A stretch of DNA of 64,000 nt, taken from NCBI RefSeq assembly GCF_037893015.1, contig NC_133658.1:287685719-287749718 (forward strand), read 5' to 3'. Below, piece after piece: positions 1-11,155 of this stretch. A program made the translations under genes and the position numbers. The stretch is from Macrotis lagotis (Eukaryota > Chordata > Mammalia > Peramelemorphia > Peramelidae). Below the pieces are notes generated by a model. The model worked only from the letters and a program-made list of their open reading frames with translations. It was not told the DNA's origin and did no database searches. How positions within the stretch are numbered: position 1 is the first letter of the stretch; each line of letters begins with the position of its first letter.

Positions 1-102
1 TTATCTCAGAGCCTTCATCTTACATGAACATCAAACAACAAGAAGTAAGGTAAAATTATTCTTTAGAATTCCTTAAGTTACCTATAAAGTACAGTAGAAT
101 AG

Positions 103-305
103 GGCTTCTAGGTGATACAATGGATAGAGCCCTGTACTTGGAATCAGGAAGACTCATTTGGCCTCAGACACTTAACCCTTTTTACTTCTATTTTTCATCT
201 ACAAAATGAATTGGAGAAAAAAATGACAAACCACTCCAGTATCTTTCCCAAGGACACTTCAGATGTGGTCACAGAAAGTGAGACATGACTAAACAACAGT
301 AGAAC
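103..305 (+). mobile_element. MAR1-type SINE
   Basis: CTTCTAGGTGATACAATGGATAG head, then AAACCACTCCAGTATCTTTCCC and GACATGACTAAACAACAG. Confidence 0.8.
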
Positions 306-955
306 AGTAGACTGAACAATAAAAGAACAGTACCAATATTTGTACCTGGAGAGATGTCTCTTTAAAACTAAGTAGTCTATATTAGAGAGCAGATGGATCT
401 AATATGATTGCATTGGGAATAATCTAATGTTCATTTTATTATTTTCCTTTATACCCAGCTAAGATACTGAACAGATGAGAAGTGAGAACCAGGATTGTTA
501 CTGTCAGTGAGGCTCTGACAGCACTTTTTTAGTGAACAGGTTGCATTTACTTAGGTTAACAATAAACTTTTCTGTGGTGTCCCCCCCACCCCATGTTTAT
601 CACACAATTTTTGTGCTCTAGGAAGGGAAGCCTATATCCCTACTTAGAATCAATTCTATCCCTAGTAGCTCTGGTAATGGACACTAAGAAAATTACTTGT
701 CTCAAGCAATACATCTCAGCCCTTTGTTTCCAAAGGGCTTGGGTTTAGTGGGTCCAAACTATGAATAGGTCTTTGTGGAGTTTAGAATCTCCTCTTCTTT
801 CTTTGTGACATCATGTCTTCAGATTTTCCACTGGTTACAGGAGTAGAGACCAGGCATCTGTTGATAACCTGGTTTCCAATAGAATTCCTTTAAATTGGGA
901 TATTTATTTGGCCAAACTTCCCTCTAGCATTGTCTTTATCAAAAAGATCTCTAAA

Positions 956-1100
956 GGGGCAGCTAGGTGGCGCAGTGGATAGAGCACCGGCCCTGGAGTC
1001 AGGAGTACCTGAGTTCAAATCCGACCTCAGACACTTAATTACCTAGCTTGTGGCCTTGGGCAAGTCACTTAACCCCATTGCCTGGCAAAAACTAAAAAAA
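956..1100 (+). mobile_element. tRNA-derived SINE (WSINE1/WALLSI-like)
   Basis: Full-length copy of the abundant family of this window: GGGGCAGCTAGGTGGCGCAG head with a tRNA-like box B (GAGTTCAAATCC), TTGGGCAAGTCACTTAACCCC body, A-rich tail. Imperfect flanking duplication around TCTCTAAAG. The Repbase name is a best guess for all copies. Confidence 0.9.
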
Positions 1101-2654
1101 AAAATTCTCTAAAGAAATGAAACACCAGAGGTGCTAGCTACTAAAGAATATGTAGTTTTAAAGAAGAATGAAACTCATTATCCAAGTGACCTCTCATTTT
1201 TCCTTTTAAATGAATAAGAATTTGAATAGGGAAAACAAACTGTTGGGGGAATGCTGGTGTTTGAATAAATTTTCTCTTCATTCTCATTGATTACATCAAA
1301 AAAGTAGAATCCTTCTGAAACTGCAAGGAAGAGAACACATTTAATATACAGTGCATATTTTTTGTTTCTAGGCTCACTGTTAGTGTCCCCTCACTTACTC
1401 CTCCTTACTTGTGGCTGCTCAGTTGATTTAGCCACCTGCTATTAGATTATCTAAAGGACTTGACCTTCACACCCTCACTTTGTCTTTGAACCTTCTTCAC
1501 CTTTTTTGTATTCCTCATTACCCTGACTATCTGGAATGGGTCAGAAGGCTCTTTTATAAGTACCTGATCAACGTAAGAAAAAATTTAACTCTTTGATACT
1601 TTCATTCCCCATCCCTCTGTCATTTCTGCCATAACCTCTTTGAGGAAAGTTTTCAGAACTTTTTGATTTCCCACGATTTGCATATCAGATGTTGTCTGGT
1701 GAATTTTTTTTATGGTGCTGATCAGGATTATTTTTTTCTTCTCAGTGGTAGACGATGCAGTGATTTGAAAATGACTCTGAAATGGCTACAGATTATGCAA
1801 GAATTGGATCCCTAGGTCATTCTTCTTAAACTAGATTGATGTCTTTTATAGAGTGTATTGTAAACTGCTAGAAGTGCTTGCTAATTTAGGAGTTAATGAC
1901 AGTCATAGAAAGTGTTTTTCTTCCCCTGGAGACCTTTTAGATACAGCTGGGGTAGATTTGCCACCATCAATTATGCACAATTTAAAACAAGAAATGGCCA
2001 TTCTGTTCTCTATATACTTTGATATGCTTTGATCCTACTGTGATTTAAGTCTGATGAGGAGCAAAGAATATTTTTATAAGATCACAGCTGTAGAGCTGGA
2101 AGAAATCTCAGAGGTTCCATAATCCAACCCCCTAATTTTAGAGAGGAGGAAACTGAGGCCTAGGGAGGTTACATGATTTGCCAAGGTCACAATGGTTGCA
2201 AGCATCAGAGAGAAATTTGAAAGAAGTCAGGAAGACTTTTTCATTCATATTAGTTTGGAATTAAATTATACAAATTACCATTGAATTTTACCAGATGTTA
2301 TAATTTTCCCAGAAGAAATATGACTGATTCTTGCATCACTAGGTAGATTAGAAGTGGTAGTAAACAACTTGTGCCTTCTTCAAAGTCTTTCCTATATGGC
2401 TTTTTCCAAGTAACAACTGCTAGATACTATGAGATTTCTGCTTTTAGAGTGACATTTTCTCCTGGTAGCTGGTTAGAAAATGGCACCCTCTACTTTGTTG
2501 CACCTCTGTAATCTTTAGAGGTTAATAATGTAAAAAAAAAAATTGCCAGTAACTTTGTATATGACACAACTTGTTTCCCTGGCTGTTCATTTTATGCATA
2601 GTGAAGCTCACAGCCCTTAAAGAGGATCTTCTAGATGCTCCTCTGGTGTGGCCC

Positions 2655-2742
2655 TTCCTTCCTTCCTTCCTTCCTTCCTTCCTTCCTTCCTTCCTTCCTT
2701 CCTTCCTTCCTTCCTTCCTTCTTTCCTTCCTTCCTTCCTTCC
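2655..2742. repeat. (CCTT)n microsatellite
   Basis: About 22 tetranucleotide units, with one changed unit near 2721. It creates long KEGR- and LPSF-repeat reading frames that are not genes. Confidence 0.97.
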
Positions 2743-2939
2743 TCTTCTTTCTGTCCAAATCCCTTCTTCAGCAATATCCATTGCAAAACTCCTCTTGTCA
2801 GAAGTCACCCCTGACTGCAATACAGCGGGTTATGAAGAATGAGTGTGTTGGGAATTTCAGTCTCTGAAACTAGCCCTTTGTCAGAGAGGCCAAGGCAAAG
2901 TGAAAACAAAGGAAGGAGTGTTGTCATTAAGCAGGACTC

Positions 2940-3031
2940 TAGACAGAATTATTCTTTCTGTCTGTCTCTCTCTCCCTTTCCCTCTCTCTCTTCCTCCATC
3001 CTGATTCTCCCTGTCTATCTCTCTCTGCCTG

Positions 3032-3095
<64 letters not shown>
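2940..3095. repeat. (CT)n microsatellite
   Basis: Imperfect CT/CCT repeat to 3038, then a clean (CT)n to 3095. The long LSLSLS and RERERE frames here are artefacts of it. Confidence 0.97.
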
Positions 3096-3098
<3 letters not shown>

Positions 3099-3384
3099 GG
3101 TAGAATTCTTTTATGTTCTGAAGGAATCAGTTTAGTAAAAGCTGTTTTCAAGAAATATTTTTTTCCTAGAGTAAAAAAAAATCACAATTTAAGTGTTCTG
3201 TTATACAGTTTTAGGATATGAAAGGGTCTTTGCTTGGTACTTACACCCATGTCTACATCACTGTCACTTGTATAAATGATTCCTATGTTTTTAATGTGCC
3301 TATTTGTGTTCCTATTTTTAATTGCTTACAGCATAAGACCTCATCAGCCTCGATAATCCACCTCATTGCTACCTTCCACTTCCT

Positions 3385-3620
3385 TTAATTTAAAAAAACC
3401 ATTATCTTATGTAATTTTGCTCTCTTATACTTTCATTTTTTCCCTTAAGTATATGATTTCTCTCTCATCACATCCAACTTAGATCAAGTATACCACAGAA
3501 ACAATGTAAAGACTAACAGACTACCTTCTGTGTGGGTTGGGGGGAGGGAAGCAAGATTAGGGAAAAATTGTAAAATTCTAAATAAATAAATAAATTATAA
3601 AAAATTATTTTAAAATAAAA
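3385..3620 (+). mobile_element. L1 3' end, strongly 5'-truncated
   Basis: Only the L1 3' UTR is present: CATTATCTTATGTAATTTTGC..., CTTAAGTATATGATTTCTCTC, the G-rich GTGGGTTGGGGGGAGGGAAG block and an A-rich tail of AATAAATAAATAAA. Confidence 0.85.
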
Positions 3621-3784
3621 AAGTAAGGTCACGAATTCCAAACCTTCATTTAAGGAGAGAGAGATCTCCTTGTTTCTCACTTGTCTGCACTGCTCTGAGA
3701 TTTCTGCATGTTCTTTCATTGGATACCTTCTCCTCCCCTTCTCCCCTTTGCTTTTCTGCTTCCTTTTGTGATTTATATCACCAC

Positions 3785-3905
3785 TCCCTTAGATTGTAAA
3801 CTCCTTGAGGGCAGAAACTGTTTTTATTTTTTTGTATGTGTATCTCCAACACCAGTCACAGTGCCTAGCATATAGTATGTATTTAATAAATGTTTTTTGA
3901 CCCAT
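3785..3905 (+). mobile_element. L2 3' tail
   Basis: GATTGTAAACTCCTTGAGGG...CACAGTGCCTAGCATATAGT...TTTAATAAATGTTTTTTGA is a clear L2 3' end. Similar tails occur at about 10900-10990, 58965-59050 and 63300-63385 (plus strand), and the antisense form at about 23125-23255. Confidence 0.8.
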
Positions 3906-4210
3906 TCTGTTTTGAAGGAATGGAGTCATTTAGGCTAGTCCTCCACTTCTAGAGAGTGAAGTAACTCCAATTACTATGTACCTTCTGTGTCTTCCTTAGA
4001 GATCTGCAGAGATCAATAAGCCCAGAGAGACATGAGGAGAGGTCCCATTAAAAAAAATGTAGCTGGGGTGCAAGATGTCACTGTCATGATTCTAGAATCC
4101 AAAATCTTTTAATTATTCCCAGAAAAGATATTGATGAAATGTAGGATTTTTAAAAGCCAGTCAAGAGACTAGTCCAGTTTTGTATTTTTTAATTAAAATT
4201 TATTATGAGT

Positions 4211-4365
4211 GGAGAAGCTAGGTGGCACAATGGATAGAGTACTCACCCTGGAGTCATGAGTACCTGAGTTCAAATCTGACCTCAGACACTTAATAATTGC
4301 TAGCTATGTGACCTTGGGCAAGTCACTTAACCCATTGCCTTAAATAAATAAAATTTTTAAAAATT
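4211..4365 (+). mobile_element. tRNA-derived SINE, full length
   Basis: GAAGCTAGGTGGCACAATGG...TTGGGCAAGTCACTTAACCC with an AAATAAATAAAA tail; more diverged than most copies here. Confidence 0.85.
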
Positions 4366-6051
4366 AAAATTTGTTATTAGTGCTTTATTATTATATATTA
4401 TTTTCTTATTTTACAAATGTGGAAACTAAAGATGAGAGGAATTAAGTGTCATATCTAGGATCATAAAGCTAATGAATAGCTAAGATATTTGGAAGAAGGG
4501 AGAGGAAGGCATCAGAAAGAGATGATGAGGTAGAGAATATGAAGATCTTGGTAATGTCAAGTCCATTACTCTTGCTATTATATCATTGTTTTATCTTTGG
4601 ATATGACCTTCAGCAAGTTACTTATATCCCATGATAGGACCTCTAGTTCCCAATAGATTAAATGAATTTGGACTAAATGATCTCTGAAGTTCTTGCCAAC
4701 TTTCAAACTCTGGTTCCAGCTACAGGTAGCATTTCCCCCTTTGCAATCTACTCCCTACCCCACTGCAATCTCTACTTTACAAACAGATTTCCAATATGAC
4801 CCACTTCAAAGGCAATTGCTTTCCTTAGTTTTCCTAGTGCATTCTTTCCTGCTTTCTTACTGTGAAGGGGGACATAAGAAAGGGATGCTTCACATCTAAG
4901 CGAAGAAGATTGGTACCTCCCCCATCTTACACAGACACCTTCCTTTAATGGTGACATGAGCCTGGGTAATCAGAGCCAGCTCATGTAAGAACAGAGCGAC
5001 TCTCCAACACGGCTTTCCAAGTGTGGTGTTTCAAGTACCAATTTTGTGTCCTTGTACTTCAAATCTTGCATCCTCCCAGAGCCCAATCTCTAGAATGACG
5101 ACAAGCGGTCTTGATATGCTAGGTTAAAACTCTTTTCAATGGGGTTTTGTTTGTTTGTGAAATGGCATCAATTATCATGGGTTTCCAAACCAGATTCCTT
5201 TCTACTAGCATATTCACCTGGAGAGGCTTCATCAGGCGTTAGCTGTTCTGACAGTCACGTTTTGGTACAACTGGTAGGCCACACAAATAAAGGGGGGGCG
5301 GACAACATGTTCAGAGTGTAAGGGATGAAAGAATATTGAGACAACTCGGCTTCCCCGTCTTTGGAATTTCCCCAATCTGAAATGTTTTATTTGGAGGCTG
5401 TTATTTTGCAGCACATTGTGAATGGAAATCATTATCTGTGAACATTTGAAGAGAGATATCTGATTTTCATAACTTTCAGGCCTGCAAGGATGCCTGGAAA
5501 ACTGCTTTATACACAAGGAGGGAAGGCTCAGGCTTTTCATCAGATTAGATACCACCTGACACCAGAAAATATCTTTCTGGTGACTCTGCAAAGGCAAATG
5601 TCAGTGAATTACATCCTGGGATATGGCGGGGGAGGCAGGTAGGAAGGAGAGAGAGGAGAGAGGCAGAAAAGAGAGGGAAATGAAACAGAGAAAAGAGAGA
5701 TGAAAATTACATTTCAATTAAAAGCTTAGGTACCATATTTGTAAAAATTGACTTCAAACATTTGCTATAAGGAAGTAGTATTGTTTTAAATTGACATTGA
5801 GACGTGATTGTACAGTGGTAGAAAAAGTGAGGCAGGAGGCTTGGGCCCTACTGGCCCTCTGAGCTTCATCAGGAAAACAAGGAGATAGGTGTAAGATCTT
5901 TAAGGTTCTTTCCAGCCCTTATATTTCATGATTCCATGCTGTCACTGACATTTATAAAGATCATCTCCTTTTTTAGTTTCTGTGTAAGGAGAATGTCATG
6001 TTCTCATGAATTCACTTTCATGCTAATGGTGGACCTGTTCTTCTTTCACAG

Positions 6052-6132
6052 GGTATTTTTTCTGAATGTACCATATGATTCTATCATTGAACGGTTAACT
6101 CTAAGAAGAACAGATCCTGCCACAGGAGAAAG
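6052..6132 (+). CDS. AK8: AK8 penultimate coding exon (81 bp)
   Basis: The acceptor is a pyrimidine run ending TTTCACAG at 6051. The exon opens with the last base of an arginine codon (predicted from human AK8: ..[11 protein letters not shown]) and closes in the middle of the arginine of GER at a GTCAGT donor (6133). Length 81 bp, intron phase 2 at both ends. It encodes about 27 residues including [18 protein letters not shown]. The 1,527-bp intron that follows (6133-7659) holds only SINE and L2 remnants. Confidence 0.95.
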
Positions 6133-7900
6133 GTCAGTTCTCTCATTCTATCTCTCCTGCTCTCTTCCCCCTCCATCCCCCTTCTCTGCTATACCCTTTC
6201 ATTAACCTGAATTCTAAAGAAAGGAAAACAGGTTTGACTTGATGAAGTCTCAGTCAAATGATTCTAATGAAGGTGCCATTGACTGCTCACAAGCTGACTT
6301 AAACAAATGAATTCATCAGACCAACCACCTTGGAGCTATCTGAATTTTATTGGACCCCTTTGGCTGAAGCTAAATTGGGGCACAGAGAAGGTAAATCACA
6401 GTAGACAGCCCTAGGGTTACCCATGGTCATACATTCCATTCCAGGGGATAATATTCTTCCCTTATTTTCCTCATTATTGTGAAATGGAGATACTGGAAGG
6501 AAGTTAAGAAATGGAGGAAAATACTGCTCTTCATTTAGACTTGATTCTTCCAGTGATTAGTAACATATGTAGCTGCTTGGGGGAAAACTCTTTTTCTGTA
6601 GGAAGGAATGAAACTTTGAACTTTTCTTTCTATACTTATCAGGAGCTACAGGTTGAACTGTCTCCTGTCTTCTAATCTCATAGGGTACCTCATAAGATTT
6701 TATTTATTAATTTATCTATCTATTTATTTATTTGTTTGTTTGTTTATCTCTTTAATTAATTAATTGCTTTTTTAAAGATTGTCATTTTTAAGGTGACATA
6801 TCCCTATAACAAAGTATTGGATTATTTGATTTCTCTGATAACCTAGTTGGTGCAGTGTATAAAGCATTGGCCCTGAAGTCAGGAAGATCTGAGTTCGGAT
6901 ATGTGTGACCTTGGACAAGTCACTTCAATCTGATTGCATCTCATACAGTCATCCTGATCCATATCAGGTCAATAGACTCAGATGGCTCCAGAGGAGAAAG
7001 TGAGAATGGTGTCTTAGGATAGCAATCCCTCACTTGAATCTAATTCACCTGCATATCATGGCTTCACCTCCCTGATGTCATAGTCTTCTTCCAGAATGAA
7101 GGACAAACTTCATGGACAGCCAAAGGTCCATTTCCTTGTTAAGGGACTCAAGGAGGGAGAGGACAGGCTCTGTAGTTGGCTTTACAGGAAGCAGCCTGGA
7201 ATCCTCTTTAGTAATGAAGGTTTTAAGCTCTAACCAGAAGGCAGATAGACCATCTGGAGAGACTAGTCCCATTAATTCATTCATCTGGATCCAAATCATG
7301 TTATAGAATGTCCAGATCAAAGTCTAGTCACTTTCCTCTTCCCTGAGCTCCTCAGGTCATTATTTTTCTCTCCTGAATTTCTGCAGCATTGTATAGATTC
7401 CCACTTATATTATTACTTCTCATATTTAAGTTCATGTCCTGTTCCTTCACCTTAAACTTCTTGGGATTACAGTGCCTTGCACTAGCTCTGAATTTGGTAA
7501 ATACTTAGCAAATATTTGGTGCTGCTGATGAAAATGGTTTGGTGACCTCTAGAAATCAATACACTGCTTTTAGTATTTATTGAGAATATGGACTAACTCT
7601 CCCAATGACCCCTGAAATAATGAATTCTTGGCTTTCTTGTGCCATATGTTCTTTTGTAGATATCACCTCATGTACAAGCCACCTCCAACCATGGAGATCC
7701 AGCAGCGTCTCATGCAACACCCAAAGGATACAGAGGACAAAGTGAAGCTCAGAGTGGATTTTTTCTATAGCAATTGTTCTTTACTGGAAGAATACTTTGA
7801 GAATGCCATTTATGTCAATGGGGATCAAGACCCTTACACTGTCTTTGAGTACATAGAGAGTGGGATAATTATGCCTTTGCCCACTAAAGTCCCATTATAA
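6052..7900 (+). CDS. AK8: AK8 (adenylate kinase 8), 3' end of gene, last two coding exons
   Basis: Adenylate kinase 8 interconverts adenine nucleotides (AMP + ATP to 2 ADP) and is known from cilia and flagella; it carries two kinase domains in tandem. Two exons here, 6052-6132 and 7660-7900, join in phase to read [41 protein letters not shown]..., ending [21 protein letters not shown] and a TAA stop at 7898-7900. This follows the C-terminal part of mammalian AK8 almost residue by residue, including the LID-type segment of the second kinase domain. The upstream exons lie left of the window: I searched 1-6051 for the preceding coding exon and saw none. The gene converges on GTF3C4, as in other mammals. 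No frameshift or stop is seen. The identification is from remembered family sequence, not a search. Confidence 0.96.
6838..7110 (+). mobile_element. Composite SINE (tRNA-like head, GAATGAAGGACAAAC end)
   Basis: A tRNA-like head (ACCTAGTTGGTGCAGTGTATAAAG) runs into CAGATGGCTCCAGAGGAGAAAG and ends CCAGAATGAAGGACAAAC. Related bodies occur at 12670-12780 and 52870-53045. It looks like a marsupial SINE family distinct from the two above; I cannot name it. Confidence 0.65.
7660..7900 (+). CDS. AK8: AK8 last coding exon with stop
   Basis: The acceptor TTTTGTAG ends at 7659. The first base completes the split arginine codon, and the frame then reads [16 protein letters not shown] and runs open to TAA at 7898-7900. 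The tail ends in MPLPTKVPL, one residue beyond the PLPKKIP-type end I recall for human AK8. Most of this exon is highly similar to placental AK8, with the more variable stretch in the middle (residues around [15 protein letters not shown]). Confidence 0.96.
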
Positions 7901-8190
7901 GCAAAAAATGTTTTACTTTTATTAAGATCCCACAAAGATATGTATCCATTTCTATGAGTATTTTAGAGTCATGGCAAGTTAAATTTTATTTTTTTTTTGA
8001 AGAATAAAATGACTGGAAAATGACCTTTTTAGGGGACTCAGAAAAAAAAATGGGAAGGAAAAACAAGTGTATGAAGCTGTCTTGATTTTCCTAAGAACTT
8101 AGTAGACAAAAGGAAACTTGTAGGACTTAGTAAGAGTAAGAAAAGTCTATAGGGAGAATGCTTGGTAGAAACTAATATTAATAAACTTGA
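7901..8190 (+). promoter_or_regulatory. AK8: AK8 3' UTR with two candidate poly(A) signals
   Basis: After the stop the sequence is AT-rich and non-repetitive. AATAAA hexamers stand at 8003-8008 and 8180-8185, so the transcript could end about 20 bp after either. The first would give a 3' UTR of only about 120 bases. Choice between them cannot be made from sequence alone. Confidence 0.6.
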
Positions 8191-8389
8191 TTTTTAATAG
8201 GGCTTTAACCCTTTCAGAGCACTTTTATACCCAATATCTAATTAAATGCTGATACTTATGGACTTGTGATTTCATTGATATTGACCTCCCTCAAAGAAAG
8301 TAACCCCTTCATTTCTTAATATAGTTTTCATCAATTCCTGTGTTAAAGGAATATCTGTCTAGTTTTTTAATATTAAGAAAATGTTATTT

Positions 8390-8960
8390 GTGTCTGTCTG
8401 ATGTTTTCTGAGGACTCCCTCTGCAGCATGGACCCCAATCAGATGCAGATTCTATTTCATTGCTAAATGTAAATTCATCAAGATAAAGACAACCTCAACC
8501 CATCCCTCTGCTACTCCTCTCCTGCCTCTGAATCTTCCAAAGTGGGTACCTTTCCCCAGTCACAGAGAGATTGAATGGCCTCCCTCTTACCTACTTTTCC
8601 TTAACTCTTCCCTGCACAAAAGTGGACAAGACTATAAAAGTTTGGTCCATATTCCCTTCCACATTGGACTCACTCACTGGAGTCTGGGCCCAGTCACTTT
8701 TTATAGCTGTTTTCCTTTCTCTATTTCCCTTAGGCATTCTCACCTAGACCTTTGTTTTTCAGCCTATCCTCAAGCAACTTATTGTCTCTGTAGGAAAAAG
8801 TTTAATCTGTGAACTCTGCAGGCCTGTGAAATAAAAATCCTGAGCTTTCCCATCTCCAGGGCTAGTCCTGAGTATTTCCTACTTCCAAGAACCTTGATCT
8901 TTGTACCAGCACCACCCATTCCCTGTCATCACCTGTAGATGCAAAATATTGTATCCTGTG
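8390..8960 (+). mobile_element. Possible LTR-like fossil downstream of AK8
   Basis: GC-richer than its surroundings, with a TATAAAAG box at about 8634-8641 and an AATAAA near 8831-8836 about 200 bp later, the spacing seen in retroviral LTRs. No terminal repeats or coding parts were found, so this is weak; it may equally be single-copy DNA. Confidence 0.2.
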
Positions 8961-9914
8961 ACTGCCTAACTTAGTGAGAAACTGCTCTAAATTTAACTAG
9001 AGTGGTCTTTGCATTAAAGTCCATGGTTGGACCCATATTCAAGACTTTTCTTTCTTAGTAGGTTCTACCAGATGCTATACTTCACCTCAGAACCTTTGAG
9101 ACCCCAAGATAACCTCCCTCCTCTGATGAGATGCCACAAGAGAACTTTGAAAGTTTCTCAGTCTAGTGGAAAGAGCTCCAGATTTGTAGTCAGGGAATCT
9201 AGAATCAAATCCAGATTCTCGTTTACATCTTTGTGATCTTGGGCAAGTCATTTAAAATGGTCTCGATTTCCTCATCCAGGTGATCTCTAAGGTCTGTTAA
9301 AGCACTAAATATTTAATCTTATAATCAAATCATGGCTTGTATCTAATGAGATAATATAAGCAAAGTGCTATATATTATATATATATATTATCTAATTCAT
9401 TGTCACAGCTGCTTTATGGGGTTGATGGGAATAGGTATCAACATTCTGATTTGATACGTAAGAAATTTGAGGTTATAGAAGGGAAGTGACTTGCCCAAGT
9501 TGATATAATTAGTGATTGGTTTCAGACCATTAACTATTAACTGGTTAATGGACACAATGATGTCTCCATCCAAACTAGAGAGGATATGTGTCCTTTATTC
9601 TGACTCTTGAACCATCCAGAATGCTAGATGGTCAAATAATTTCTGGGCCCCTGAAGTTTCAGGTTCTGGAGTCCCTTACCTAATTAGATATGCAGAACCT
9701 AAGCCCCTGGATGGACCTTGGAGCCACAGAAGCTCAACATTCTTGGGCACCTGAAAGACTATACCCCACCCCCTGCACTGTTCCAGTCCAGTTATTAGTT
9801 TGCCTTCTACTCCCACTTCATAGTGTAATTGTGAAGATCATAGGCTCATAGATCCAGAGTTGGGAAGGGAAAGTGGTAATTATAAGAATATAAACTATTA
9901 GGTCTATTATTATG

Positions 9915-10335
9915 TGGTATAGTGGTTAGAGTACTGGGTTTATAATCAGGAAGACTCATCTTTATGAATTCAAATTTGACCTCAGCCTATGTGACCTGGA
10001 CAAATTGTTTTAATTTTGCTTGCCTCAGTTTCCTCATCTATCAAATGAGCTGGAGAAGTGGAGAAGGAAATGGTAAACTACTTCAATATCTTTGCCAAGG
10101 GTGGCTAGGTGGCGTAGTGGATAAAGCACCCGCCCTGGAGTCAGGAGTACCTGGGTTCAAATCCAGTCTCAGACACTTAATAATTACCTAGCTGTGTGGC
10201 CTTGGGCAAGCCACTTAACCCTGTTTGCCTTGCAAAAAAAAAAACAACCTAAAAAAAATACCTTTGCCAAGAAAATCCCAAATGGAGTCATGAAGAATCA
10301 GACATGACTGAAAACAACTGAACAGCAGCAATAAG
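9915..10335 (+). mobile_element. MAR1-type SINE, split by a younger SINE
   Basis: Carries the MAR1 landmarks TTTCCTCATCTATCAAATGAGC, GGAAATGGTAAACTACTTCAATATC and CCAAATGGAGTCATGAAGAATC, ending CTGAACAGCAGCA. The SINE at 10100-10258 sits inside. Confidence 0.85.
10100..10258 (+). mobile_element. tRNA-derived SINE inserted in a MAR1 SINE
   Basis: Flanked by 13-bp repeats TATCTTTGCCAAG (10087-10099) and TACCTTTGCCAAG (10259-10271), both part of the MAR1 element that runs from about 9915 to 10335. Confidence 0.93.
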
Positions 10336-10999
10336 CTATTATGTTTACTTTGTTCAGTATAGAAGACACAAGCTACCTGCTCTATGCTTGTTTGTATAAG
10401 TCTCAGTTCCAGGTTTCCAGGTCCACTTGAGACAGAAGAACCCCAGATTCTACTCTCTTCACAAAAACCTCTTGCCTTTTTCTCTAGGGAGACAAATCCC
10501 ATACTGGGCTGTGCATATCTTTATCATTTTTTTCATGACAGGGGTCTCAGGAGTGCCCACCTTACTGTAGGTAGTTCCTTGTCTTGTGATTTCAGCTTTA
10601 GGTAGCCAGGCCTGCCTTCTCAGAGCCACTTCTAGTACCTCACAGTGACTTCTTTCTGACCCTAATCCACTCTTGTCTTCTCACAACTGCAGATCAATGA
10701 AGATCTGTACAAATGAATTTCTAGAATTGAGAGTTCTGTCCACAGAATCCTCATTGAGAGGTGGAAAGTGGGACCCCCAATGACACTCATCTCTCCATTA
10801 TTAATATGTGATTTTTCTAATTTGTTGATTACTCACCTAATATTTGGCCACCCTCCCCATGGTGTACTCAGAATCTTCTGAAAGAACCTATCTACATTAG
10901 GGACTATTTTGTTTTTTTCTTTATATCCTTAGCAATTAGCATTGTGCCTGTTGAAAAATTTGACAAACATTTATTGATTCATTGAAATAAATCTTTTAG

Positions 11000-11155
11000 G
11001 GGCGGCTAGGTGGCTCAGTGGATAGAGCACCGGCCCTGGAGTCAGGAGTACCTGGGTTCAAATCCGGTCTCAGATACTTAATAATTACCTGGCTGTGTGG
11101 CCTTGGGCAAGCCACTTAACCCCATTTACCTTGCAAAAAAACCCCTAAAAAAATA
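11000..11155 (+). mobile_element. tRNA-derived SINE with perfect 17-bp target duplication
   Basis: GGGCGGCTAGGTGGCTCAG to CTTGCAAAAAAACCCCTAAAAAAA. Flanks TGAAATAAATCTTTTAG at 10983-10999 and 11156-11172 are identical, so this is one of the youngest insertions. Confidence 0.95.

Larger units (their letters stand above)
1..6051 (+). other. AK8: AK8 intron sequence (3' part of a large intron)
   Basis: No coding exon is recognisable here. The stretch holds a MAR1-type SINE (103-305), two tRNA-type SINEs (956-1100, 4211-4365), an antisense MIR-like copy (about 2080-2240), simple repeats (2655-2742, 2940-3095), an L1 3' end (3385-3620), an L2 3' tail (3785-3905) and a MIR-like remnant (5810-5945). 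About 4960-5620 is repeat-free and keeps several CpGs. Confidence 0.8.

Noticed and set aside
956-1100. tRNA gene prediction from the box A/B-like SINE heads
   Set aside because: All such signals lie in dispersed SINE copies with tails and target duplications, not in genuine tRNA genes.
2522-3151. Several open frames rich in KEGR, LPSF, LSLS and RERE repeats
   Set aside because: They are translations of the CCTT and CT microsatellites on both strands, with no homology and no exon signals.
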